A stretch of DNA of 6,519 bases from Bordetella parapertussis (lineage in GTDB: Bacteria > Pseudomonadota > Gammaproteobacteria > Burkholderiales > SG8-39), in NCBI GenBank assembly GCA_945906975.1, contig CAMDRY010000190.1, forward strand, positions 1 through 6,519. The letters run 5' to 3'. The position numbers and the translations under genes are program-made. Below the pieces are notes generated by a model. It saw only the letters and a program-made list of their open reading frames with translations, made no database searches and had not been told where the DNA came from. Numbering within the stretch: position 1 is the stretch's first letter; the number at the start of each line of letters is the position of its first letter. Below are positions 1 through 6,355 of the stretch, piece after piece.

Positions 1-2
1 CT

Positions 3-289
3 AACCAAGAGCTGTTAGATCCGAACCTGAAAGAAGTTCCGTACGATGTTCTTTACGAGTTGCTGTCGGTGAGTGAATTGGTGGGCATTGACATAGGACC
101 TGAGCCTGTACCTGATGAGATCACGGTGTGAAATTTTCGGCAACTGTTGGAGCGCTATGGTCTCGGTCGGCAATTGCTCGAGCAAGTTGGAGGTTACCTT
201 AGTATTCACTGCATGAAGGTGTTCGGTGAATCCATCGCGGATGGGCGCGATTATGAGCGACGCATCCTTGATCGCGAACGAGTCAACCG
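3..289 (+). pseudogene. IS5-family transposase, N-terminal fragment (broken)
   Basis: Reading the frame that starts at base 3 gives a peptide with the IS5-family N-terminal signature: an aspartate-rich lead-in, then VGIDIGPEPVPDE, then a stop, then NFRQLLERYGLGRQLLEQ. In intact members this helical region precedes the first catalytic Asp of the DDE domain. An in-frame TGA at 129-131 sits where the family has a residue between DE-T and NFR. Near 245-250 the match moves to another frame (codons from 250), giving IMSDASLIANEST, a degraded form of the family's TIVDATII-APSST around the first catalytic Asp. The match then stops at the CTAG at 290, where the next element begins. The rest of the gene is not found in the window, and the 5' end may lie to the left. 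It is non-functional. The family is fairly sure; the exact IS name cannot be given. Confidence 0.8.
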
Positions 290-293
290 CTAG

Positions 294-308
294 GCGCTAT
301 TGACATTC
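294..308 (+). repeat. Terminal inverted repeat of the deleted IS
   Basis: Sequence gcgctattgacattc. Its reverse complement pairs with 460-474, with mismatches at two positions. The transposase stop codon (307-309, minus strand) overlaps its inner edge, so this is the transposase 3' end of the element. Confidence 0.75.
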
Positions 309-452
309 AGGCGAGCCAGACAAAGATGCAGACTAGATGCAAGAAGGCCGTGTAGTGGGGTTCGAGTTTTCGTATCGTTTGGCTACACGCCAAAAGTGCT
401 TGATGCGCGCGAAGAAGCGTTCGATCAGATTGAGATCCTTGTGCAGATAATA
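307..452 (-). pseudogene. IS5-family (IS427-like) transposase, C-terminal remnant
   Basis: On the minus strand, 452 downwards reads a short lead followed by DLNLIERFFARIKHFWRVAK-RYEN, the family's (L)xERFFxxxKxxRxxATRY block. This contains the last catalytic Glu of the DDE triad (the E of IERFF). After RYEN the frame breaks. In the next frame the sequence continues as HYTAFLHLVCIFVWLA and stops at 307-309, matching the usual NYLAFVxLAxIxxWLR ending. Only about 46 residues of a roughly 250-350-residue protein remain. The upstream part was lost in the internal deletion, whose junction lies near 440-459. It is inactive. The subgroup is less certain than the family. Confidence 0.8.
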
Positions 453-459
453 AAATATC

Positions 460-474
460 GAATGTCAACAGCCC
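460..474 (-). repeat. Terminal inverted repeat of the deleted IS
   Basis: Sequence gaatgtcaacagccc, the partner of 294-308. It survives although nearly all of the adjoining transposase 5' region is gone, which is why I call this a non-autonomous element and not simple gene decay. Confidence 0.73.
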
Positions 475-530
475 CTAGTGCCGGAGTTTTTTTCTTCGCT
501 GCTTGTAGATAATTTTCTAAAGTTAATGTG

Positions 531-537
531 AGAGGAG
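531..537 (+). promoter_or_regulatory. Ribosome binding site of the M24-family gene
   Basis: AGAGGAG lies six bases before the ATG at 544 and fixes that start. The 50 bases upstream are AT-rich, but I could not identify a well-spaced -35/-10 pair. Confidence 0.75.
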
Positions 538-543
538 TGAAAA

Positions 544-1680
544 ATGCAAATCGAGGTTGTTCGGAGAATAACTACAGATCTCAGTAATCGCGGGCTGGAT
601 GCTATTGTGACTACTTCTCCTGAGAGTTTTTCCTACCTGAACGGTTTTCCTGTGCCATCGCAGGCGCTATTGCGCCACCGTCATGCAATCTCGATTCTGT
701 CGGCTGACGGTGTACTTTCGCTGCTGATTGTTGATATGGAAGAAGCGACAGTACGGGCACTGTCCCCGGATACGCCGTTAGCGGTTTGGCGCGAATTTTC
801 TGAGTCCGCCATGAAGCGCCTCGCAGATGAATTAAGATCAAGGGGTCTAGATGCGGGTCGCATCGGACTGGAGTTCAAGTATCTCTCCACAGGCGATTAT
901 GTGGAGCTGTCGAACTTGTGTCCGAACTCAAAATTAGAAGCATGCGACGACATACTACGCGATGCGCGCCAAATCAAGACCACCGGTGAAATAGACCTTA
1001 TGCGCCGGCTTGCGAGAATTTCCGATACTGCCATTCTGCAAGCAATGCGCGCTATTCACGAAGGCTCGAGTGAGTTTGATTTCGCGGCGGCATTGACGAC
1101 GAATATTTTCTCCCAGGGGGCTGAGCAGTTCAGACTCATGATCGTGGCTACGGGTGAGCGGAGTCAGCTGCCCAACGTAGGTCCGACGGCACGGAGGATG
1201 CAGGCGAAGGATGTATGCCGGTTCGAAATATTTAGCGTCATCCGTGGTTACCAAGTAGGCGTTTGTCGTACGGCTGTTGTGGGAAGTGCTCCGCCAGAAG
1301 CTGAGCGCCTGTGGGCTCATTTGATTGAATGCAAGCATATGATCATGGAGATGATCAAGCCTGGAGCCAGCTGTATTGAGATCTATACAAAGTTCTCGGC
1401 GGAGATGGCGAAGATCAATTTGCCACCGATTTCATTTGTTGGACACGGAGCAGGCTTGAGTCTGCATGAGGAGCCCTACATAGGCAAGACCGCTATGATC
1501 GGGACGCAGATCGACGTGATCTTGAAGGAGAACATGGTCCTTGGCATTGAGCCGCTGTGCTACCGCACTGGCTTTGGTTTCGGACTGCAAAATAAGGATG
1601 CAATTCTTGTTACTGCCAGTGGCTGCGAATTGCTGTCCGACGTAACGGATACGGAAAAACTCTTTGTCATTAGAAGCTAA
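544..1680 (+). CDS. M24/creatinase-fold hydrolase with degenerate metal site (Xaa-Pro peptidase family)
   Basis: A 378-residue cytoplasmic protein with the two-domain layout of creatinases and prolidases. Residues 1 to about 145 form the creatinase N domain, which starts with a dimer-type helix and the YLNGF motif. The linker LRDARQIKTTGEI (138-150) precedes the pita-bread domain, about 150-372. Family landmarks include VATGERSQLPN (201-211), GHGAGLSLHEEP (300-311), GIEP (334-337) and DAILVT (352-357). Of the five metal ligands in methionine aminopeptidase, only His301 and Glu336 remain. The two Asp are Glu228 and Gly239, the last Glu is Lys351, and the substrate-pocket His is Asn211; His308 is kept. 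This points away from a dinuclear aminopeptidase and towards a metal-free enzyme such as creatinase, or a binding or inactive relative. The gene is lower in G+C than the genes downstream and follows IS debris, so it may be a later arrival. Its substrate is unknown. Confidence 0.88.
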   Translation: MQIEVVRRITTDLSNRGLDAIVTTSPESFSYLNGFPVPSQALLRHRHAISILSADGVLSLLIVDMEEATVRALSPDTPLAVWREFSESAMKRLADELRSRGLDAGRIGLEFKYLSTGDYVELSNLCPNSKLEACDDILRDARQIKTTGEIDLMRRLARISDTAILQAMRAIHEGSSEFDFAAALTTNIFSQGAEQFRLMIVATGERSQLPNVGPTARRMQAKDVCRFEIFSVIRGYQVGVCRTAVVGSAPPEAERLWAHLIECKHMIMEMIKPGASCIEIYTKFSAEMAKINLPPISFVGHGAGLSLHEEPYIGKTAMIGTQIDVILKENMVLGIEPLCYRTGFGFGLQNKDAILVTASGCELLSDVTDTEKLFVIRS

Positions 1681-1891
1681 CCGATTGTCGGGATTAACCG
1701 ACGGAAGTTGACTGACAGATTGGAGCGCGCGAGCGGGTAGTTAAGGGGGAGCGCTGCTTGATGAAGTTGAGATTATAGCCGTCAGCAATTTCCGTGTGAT
1801 AGATCGCGCAAGGCCGTATCTGCTGCTGCCGTCGCGGTGTTGGTCAAGGCCGTTTTGTGAATGGGTAGGTGGGGGTGAATTAGCCGCTGAC

Positions 1892-2644
1892 TCAACCTTG
1901 GAACACTACTTCGCGGGCGGCGCCGCGCACGTCCATTTCGTATTCGAGGTTGACGATGGGTGGGCGGCACAGGTGCCAGCTGATGCAATCGGTGCTGCAG
2001 CGACGCACCAGTTCGTCGATCATCAGCGGGCCGATGTCGTGCATGGTGTAGGCCTGCACTGAGATGGCGTCGACCCAGCCAAAGCCCAGCGCTGCAAGCC
2101 GGCGTTCCATTTCGGCGGCCACGTAGCGCACCTTGTCGCGCATGCCGTCGAGGGATGTGTCGCCTAGGCGCACTACGGTGTCGTGGTAATTGGCGCGACC
2201 CTCCTGCGCTTCACCGCCGCCGGCGATGATGAAGCTAGGTCGCTTGGACTGCGTGGGCATCGTGATCGAGAACGCATGCAGCACAGGCACGGCGGGCGCG
2301 CCCGCCACCGGGCACACGTTGGTGCGCGCCACCGGGTTGATGCCTTCCTTGTACAGGCCCCACTGTTCGAGCGTGGCCACGTACTGCTTGTTGAAGTCCT
2401 GGAAGCCGGTTTCCGAAAACGGCGCCGGCGAGCGCAACTCGCAAGCGCAAAAGGACGTAGTCGGGCGGCCGACGGCCTTCATGTAGCGCTCGGCGGCGGC
2501 AAACCCCTCCGCCAGCGGTAGCGGGTGTGGCAAGCGCACGCGCTCAATCTCGAACCCGGGTTGGGCAGCCACCCCGGCCGAATACTGGAACACGCCCTTG
2601 ATGTAGCGGTAACCGCCCTGCGGGAAGTCGATGATGTCTGCCAT
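1892..2644 (-). CDS. Uncharacterised RidA/YjgF-like protein
   Basis: I choose the ATG at 2642-2644 (250 residues, starting MADIIDFPQGGY). The longer reading to 2731 adds 29 residues of low-complexity sequence. The upstream GGA-rich ribosome site is weak. No signal peptide or membrane segment is visible, so the protein is likely cytoplasmic. Residues about 65-130 (RSPAPF, FNKQYVATLEQWG, NPVARTNVCP, AFSITMP) recall a RidA-type subunit. Residues about 165-250 (VAAEMERRLAALGFGWVDAI, then WHLCRPPI and LEYEMDVRG) recall the second half of that fold, so the protein may be a tandem or expanded RidA-like unit. RidA relatives act on enamines/imines, and some are deaminases of aminomuconate-type ring-cleavage products. 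I half-recall similar proteins being annotated as an aminochloromuconate deaminase (CnbZ), but cannot confirm this. The gene converges on the M24 gene and diverges from the Fe-S remnant. Confidence 0.75.
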   Translation of the reverse strand: MADIIDFPQGGYRYIKGVFQYSAGVAAQPGFEIERVRLPHPLPLAEGFAAAERYMKAVGRPTTSFCACELRSPAPFSETGFQDFNKQYVATLEQWGLYKEGINPVARTNVCPVAGAPAVPVLHAFSITMPTQSKRPSFIIAGGGEAQEGRANYHDTVVRLGDTSLDGMRDKVRYVAAEMERRLAALGFGWVDAISVQAYTMHDIGPLMIDELVRRCSTDCISWHLCRPPIVNLEYEMDVRGAAREVVFQG

Positions 2645-2702
2645 GGTCGTTCGTTCCAAGTTGGGATGATGAAAGGTGCATAGCTTAGGTGCCCGGCCGC
2701 CC

Positions 2703-3310
2703 AATGACAAGTCGGTTTCGCTGCCGCACATTCTCTACCTCGCGCAAAAGCTGATGCAGCGCCTGGGCATTGTAGTCACCACGCTGGGCGGGCCGGAGAA
2801 CTGCTGTTGCGCTTTTCACTGGCACTTCGGCGACGAGGACATGGAAAAGAAGGTCGCCAAATCAGCCTGATGGCGTTCCGCCGAATAAAGGCCAAACAGG
2901 TTCTGTCGCTGTGCCCGGATTGCGATTACAGCTTCGGGCACCACCAGAAAAAACACCACACCTTCAGCCACGTCAACATTTCCGATATTTTTATCGAGCA
3001 CCTCGATGAACTGAAAAAAAATGGTCCATCCGATCAAGCGCAAGGTCATCTTGCATCACCACGCTCACGACGAGCTGCGCCGCCGCGACTCGACCAACAT
3101 CCTTCGCCTGAAGCAGGCGGTGCCGGGGCTCGAAATCATCGATTCGCCCAAGTCGCTGGGGCCGGAGCTGCCCTTCGAGGAAAAGTAAAGGCGCTGCGCT
3201 ACCTCGATAACGTGGATCGCGCGGTGGAGCAGCTGCGCCCGCGCATCGCCAAGTTCGGCTACAATCAAAAAGATGTCCGCTCCTAGCTGCAGACGATCAT
3301 TTACCTGTAG
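2703..3310 (+). pseudogene. CCG-domain (Fe-S)-binding protein, heterodisulfide-reductase-like, decayed
   Basis: Three reading frames join into one CCG-domain protein. 2703-2858 gives SVSLPHILYLAQKL and GGPENCCCAFHWHFGDED. 2861-3019 gives SLMAFRRIKAKQVLSLCPDC and HHTFSHVNISDIFIEHLDEL. 3021-3184 gives VHPIKRKVILHHH and AVPGLEIIDSPKSLGPEL. From 3185 comes a tail beginning VKALRYLDNVDRAVEQLRPR. The joins fall in A runs at 2859-2861 (one base short), 3014-3021 (one base long) and 3181-3184 (one base short). A TAG at 3284-3286 interrupts the tail, which could otherwise run to the TAG at 3308-3310. The usual N-terminal GC segment is missing, and the later HCQ/YHSC region seems deleted before the tail. 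The CCG Gly is Cys. Intact relatives carry Fe-S clusters in electron transfer or redox catalysis. The end lies 13 bases before the decarboxylase-like gene, so the two probably formed one operon. Confidence 0.78.
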
Positions 3311-3313
3311 GCC

Positions 3314-3320
3314 GGAGGAA
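3314..3320 (+). promoter_or_regulatory. Ribosome binding site deciding the start at 3324
   Basis: GGAGGAA ends three bases before the ATG at 3324 (five bases from the GGAGG core). It selects that start over the in-frame ATG at 3273, whose extra 17 residues fall inside the tail of the Fe-S pseudogene. Confidence 0.85.
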
Positions 3321-3323
3321 CTC

Positions 3324-4334
3324 ATGGAACTGAGGATTGGACTTGGCAACTACGACCGCACCGCACCCGTGCTCAATGGCGACATCGGCGTGGCGGGTGC
3401 CCGCATCAGCGTGGAGAGCCCGCCGCTCGAGGAGTTGTTCGAGCGCGCCTTCGACAAGGGCGAGTTCGACGTAGCGGAGCTGTCCTTCAGCAATTATCTG
3501 TACCTCACCTCCGAAGGAAAATGCCCTTACGTGGCGCTGCCGGTGTTCCCGTCGCGCACGTTCCGGCATTCGGCCATTTATGTCCACGCCGACCGCGGCA
3601 TCAACAGCCCGCGCGACCTGATCGGGCGCCTGGTGGGCGTGCGGGAGTACTCGATGACGGCGGCACTGATGGTGCGTGGCCTGCTGGAGGACGACTTCGG
3701 CGTGGCTTCATCGGCCATTCGCTGGCGCTATGGCCGCGCCGAGACGGACGAGCGGCCGCCGGTGGTGCGTATGAAGCCCCGTGGCGTCGAGGTCGAGCCG
3801 ATTGCCGACGCTGACAACCTGTCGGCGCTGCTGGAGGCGGGCGAGCTCGATGCCCTGGTGGCCTACAAACCGCCGTCCTGCTTCGTGCGCGGCGCGCCGC
3901 AGGTGCGGCGACTGTTTCCCGATTATGTGGCGGCCGAACGCGACTACTACGCGCGCACCGGAATTTTTCCAATCATGCACGTGGTGGCGGTCAAGCGCGC
4001 GCTCGCCGAGGGCAGCCCGCAGATGTGCGTTGCGCTGTGCGATGCGTTCGAGCAGGCGCGCCGCTTGGCGTTTGCTGCGCTTGAGGGCTATGCGTCGTTG
4101 TCGGTGGCGCTGCCTTGGGCGCTGGCCAATCTGCGGGAAGCCCGCGCCGCGATGGGCGATGATTACTGGCCTTATGGTGTGGCGAACAACCGCGCCGCTA
4201 TTGAGGCGGTGGCGCGCTACTCGAATTCACAGGGCCTGGCTTCGCGCCTGATGCGCGCCGAAGAACTGTTCGTGCCGGCCACACTGGGCTGGCGGCCGGA
4301 GCAGGTGCCGCAACCGGTGCTGTCCGGGCATTGA
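3324..4334 (+). CDS. 4,5-dihydroxyphthalate decarboxylase-like protein
   Basis: A 336-residue protein starting MELRIGLGNYDRT. It matches the 4,5-dihydroxyphthalate decarboxylase (Pht5-type) family, which has a type-2 periplasmic-binding-protein fold used as a cytoplasmic enzyme. Consistent with this, there is no signal peptide. Family marks, in order, are YDRT (10-13), FDVAELSFSNYL (48-59), PVFPSRTFRHSAIYV (73-87), DLIGRLVGVREYSMTAALMVRG (98-119, second lobe) and TGIFPIMHVVAVKR (212-225). The length is typical. The characterised enzyme removes one carboxylate from 4,5-dihydroxyphthalate to give protocatechuate, but many relatives act on other or unknown acids, and no phthalate dioxygenase genes lie nearby. 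The gene sits 13 bases after the Fe-S remnant and 40 bases before the Bug receptor, so co-transcription is likely. The fold and family are firm; the substrate is not. Confidence 0.87.
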   Translation: MELRIGLGNYDRTAPVLNGDIGVAGARISVESPPLEELFERAFDKGEFDVAELSFSNYLYLTSEGKCPYVALPVFPSRTFRHSAIYVHADRGINSPRDLIGRLVGVREYSMTAALMVRGLLEDDFGVASSAIRWRYGRAETDERPPVVRMKPRGVEVEPIADADNLSALLEAGELDALVAYKPPSCFVRGAPQVRRLFPDYVAAERDYYARTGIFPIMHVVAVKRALAEGSPQMCVALCDAFEQARRLAFAALEGYASLSVALPWALANLREARAAMGDDYWPYGVANNRAAIEAVARYSNSQGLASRLMRAEELFVPATLGWRPEQVPQPVLSGH

Positions 4335-4374
4335 ACGCGCCCGAAACATTTCATTCAATGAACGAGGTTTTCCC

Positions 4375-5361
4375 ATGAAACGCATCGCAACAGTACTGGC
4401 TGTCCTCACGCTCGGCGTCGCATCGGTGCCACCGTCCGTGCAGGCGCAGGATTTCCCGCGCAAGCCCATACGGGTCATTGCGCCGGTGCCGCCCGGCGGT
4501 GTCATCGACAATAGCATGCGCATCGTGGCGGAAAAGCTGAGTGCGCGGCTCGGCCAGCAGATTGTGATCGAAAACCGTCCAGGCGCGAACGGTACAATCG
4601 GCGCGCAATATGTCGCGCAGCAGCCCGCCGACGGCTACACGCTGTTGGCCGCGGTGGACGGCACCATGGTGGTGTCGCTGAACAAGGCCATCTCGCCGCA
4701 GGCCCCGATCGCTACGCTGACCGAACTCATTCCTGTGACCAAGCTCGGCGACTTCGACATGCTGCTGGTGGCCCATCCGGGCGTGGGCACAAAGAATTTG
4801 GCCGAATTCATCGGCAAGGCCACCGGGCCGGATAAGGCTTCTTCGTACGGATTCGGCACGTCGGGCATAGGGTCGACCACGCACCTCGTCGGCGAAATGC
4901 TGGGCCAGGTTACCGGCGCACCGCTGGTGCACGTGCCGTACAAGGGCGGCGGGCAGGCACTGGTGGATGTCATTGGCGGGCAGATCCCGCTGGTGATGAC
5001 GACCGTGGCAACGGCGCAGCAGCACGTGAAAAGCGGCAAGCTGGTGGCGTTGGGTGTACCGGGCGGCAAGCGCTCGAAGTCGCTGCCTGATACGCCGACT
5101 TTTGCCGAGAGCGGCCTCAAGGACTTTAACGTATCGGGCTGGGTGGGGGTGTTTGCTCCGGCCGGGACGCCCCGCCCCGTTCTTGAGCGCCTCCAGCGGG
5201 AGTTTGCCGCGGTACTGGCCGAGCCCATGGTGCAGCTGGGCTTTGATAGGCTGGGCATGGAACCGGTTGGCAATACGCCTGATGAATTCGGGCAGCAGAT
5301 CCGCGCCGACCTCGCGCGCTGGACCGATGTGGTGAAGAAAGGCCGGATCAAGATCGAATAA
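4375..5361 (+). CDS. Bug-family (TctC-like) tripartite tricarboxylate transporter receptor
   Basis: A 328-residue periplasmic solute-binding protein. A Sec signal peptide covers residues 1-24 (KR, hydrophobic stretch, then SVQA before Gln25). The mature part has the Bug/TctC landmarks: PPGGVID (39-45), whose Asp45 usually contacts a ligand carboxylate; ENRPGANGTIGA (66-77); PADGYTLL (84-91); VPYKGGGQALVDVIGGQI (187-204); SLPDTPTFAESG (236-247); and GVFAPAGTP (258-266). Bug receptors bind small carboxylates or amino-acid-like molecules and pass them to TctA/TctB-type membrane proteins, or act in sensing. No TctA or TctB gene is in the window, as is usual for the many orphan Bug genes of Bordetella-like bacteria. 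CGAGG at 4363-4367 is the ribosome site. The receptor probably captures the acid processed by the decarboxylase-like enzyme upstream (inference). Confidence 0.93.
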   Translation: MKRIATVLAVLTLGVASVPPSVQAQDFPRKPIRVIAPVPPGGVIDNSMRIVAEKLSARLGQQIVIENRPGANGTIGAQYVAQQPADGYTLLAAVDGTMVVSLNKAISPQAPIATLTELIPVTKLGDFDMLLVAHPGVGTKNLAEFIGKATGPDKASSYGFGTSGIGSTTHLVGEMLGQVTGAPLVHVPYKGGGQALVDVIGGQIPLVMTTVATAQQHVKSGKLVALGVPGGKRSKSLPDTPTFAESGLKDFNVSGWVGVFAPAGTPRPVLERLQREFAAVLAEPMVQLGFDRLGMEPVGNTPDEFGQQIRADLARWTDVVKKGRIKIE

Positions 5362-5563
5362 GGGGGTGCTGCCAGATCTCGGGTAAGTAGGCCATTGCAT
5401 TTTTTTAAATTATGACGGGTGAAGAGATCCATGCGCAGGAGCGCAGCGAGATTGGACAGGCTCCAACTGAAACGAGAGGACTGTTTCAGGCAGCGCAAGG
5501 GCAGCATCGAGATCAACCTGTTCAATCGAATATCCAGCGCAAAGTAAAACGGAAGACTCGTTC

Positions 5564-6355
5564 ATGCCCCTAGCGAAAGTCGGTGACGTCAATCTCAACT
5601 ACACGATCCAGGGGGAAGGTGACTGGCTCGTATTGATCGGTGGCTACGCGAGCTCGAACTGGCAATCCTGGGGTTCGATGCTTACGGAACTCGCCAAATC
5701 GTATCGCGTACTCGCTTTCGATAACCGCGGCATCGGTGGCAGCGACGTTCCTGACTATCCATACTCGGTTCAAATGCTTGCGCACGATACACTGGGTCTG
5801 ATGGACCACTTGGGGATCGAGCGTGCACGGATTCTCGGGAAATCCATGGGCGGTGCCATTGCGCAATGGGTTGCGCTCGAACAACCGCAACGCGTGATCT
5901 CCTTGGCGATGACCTCGACCACCGCACGACTCGGCAATCGTTCGAAGAAGATGGTGCAGTGGTGGATGGACTCCGCGCGTGACTCGGGATTCGCGGCGTT
6001 GTTCCCTGGCGAGTTGACTTATTTCTATACCGCTGAATACTACGATGCTCATCCTGACGCCATCGCGCGCGCGGAGCAGGCCTTGATCTCGGTGCATCGC
6101 CCGCTCACTGGATTCCTCCGCATGGGGCACGCGCTCATTCATCACGATACCTGGGATCGCCTAGGTGAAATCACGATGCCGGTGCTCTTGCTGTGCGGTG
6201 CGGACGATATGATCACGCCGGCACGCCACTGCGAGGAGATGGCGCGGCGCATGCCGAACGCTGTTGTACACATCATCCCAAACGCGCTGCATGGTGTGAT
6301 GTCGGAGCATCCCGAGACCTTCCAACTCGTTGTGGACTTCCTGCGAAAGCACTAG
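5564..6355 (+). CDS. Alpha/beta-fold hydrolase (enol-lactonase/esterase type)
   Basis: A 263-residue protein with a complete alpha/beta-hydrolase triad: nucleophile Ser94 in GKSMGG (92-97), Asp215 in GADDMITP (212-219) and His243 in NALHGVMSEHP (240-250). The early strand and turn LVLIGGYASSNW (22-33) has Gly-Gly where most members have His-Gly beside the oxyanion hole. RVLAFDNRGIGGSD (48-61) is the usual second landmark, and a cap domain lies about 125-190. No signal peptide is present. The closest general type is the 3-oxoadipate enol-lactonase/C-C hydrolase group, which would fit an aromatic pathway, but esterase or epoxide-type activity cannot be excluded. GGAAG at 5551-5555 sits eight bases before the ATG. 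A 202-base gap and an AT-rich patch separate it from the receptor gene, so it may have its own promoter. Confidence 0.9.
   Translation: MPLAKVGDVNLNYTIQGEGDWLVLIGGYASSNWQSWGSMLTELAKSYRVLAFDNRGIGGSDVPDYPYSVQMLAHDTLGLMDHLGIERARILGKSMGGAIAQWVALEQPQRVISLAMTSTTARLGNRSKKMVQWWMDSARDSGFAALFPGELTYFYTAEYYDAHPDAIARAEQALISVHRPLTGFLRMGHALIHHDTWDRLGEITMPVLLLCGADDMITPARHCEEMARRMPNAVVHIIPNALHGVMSEHPETFQLVVDFLRKH

Larger units (their letters stand above)
290..478. mobile_element. Internally deleted IS5-family element (MITE-like), IS427-type
   Basis: Two inverted ends, 294-308 and 460-474, match at 13 of 15 positions, and each is bordered outside by CTAG (290-293 and 475-478). CTAG is its own reverse complement, so it could be a 4-bp target duplication, or a 2-bp TA duplication with GG/CC element ends. 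Between the ends lies only the 3' part of a transposase gene on the minus strand. The unit is therefore a non-autonomous deletion derivative of about 181 bp that could only move with a transposase supplied in trans. It adjoins an older IS5-family fragment. Assignment to the IS427-type group rests on the transposase C-terminus and is my recognition, not a search. Confidence 0.72.

Noticed and set aside
300..512. 70-codon plus-strand reading frame across the IS remnant
   Set aside because: It is the antisense shadow of the minus-strand transposase fragment, runs through the inverted repeat at 460-474, and has no ribosome site.
1681..1706. Hairpin after the M24 gene (GTCGG/CCGAC)
   Set aside because: The stem is only five base pairs and no T-run follows, so I do not call a terminator.
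1796..2062. 88-codon plus-strand reading frame
   Set aside because: Most of it is antisense to the RidA-like gene and the rest shows no family motif or ribosome site.
3273..3323. Upstream in-frame start for the decarboxylase-like gene
   Set aside because: The strong ribosome site at 3314-3320 and the family's usual N-terminus favour the start at 3324.
4351..5400. 349-codon minus-strand reading frame over the receptor gene
   Set aside because: It is antisense to the Bug receptor, is His/Arg-rich as expected for a GC-rich shadow frame, and lacks any domain motif.
5395..5414. T-run after the receptor gene as a rho-independent terminator
   Set aside because: Seven T's are present, but I could not pair a GC-rich stem before them; the best match is about three base pairs.
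5431..5547. 38-codon reading frame in the receptor-hydrolase spacer
   Set aside because: A weak GAAGAG lies upstream, but the peptide (starting MRRSAARLDR) is short, basic and unrecognised; chance is as likely.
5412..5573. 53-codon reading frame overlapping the hydrolase start
   Set aside because: It has no ribosome site and its product matches nothing I know. The overlap with the ATG at 5564 could suggest coupling, but that alone is not enough.
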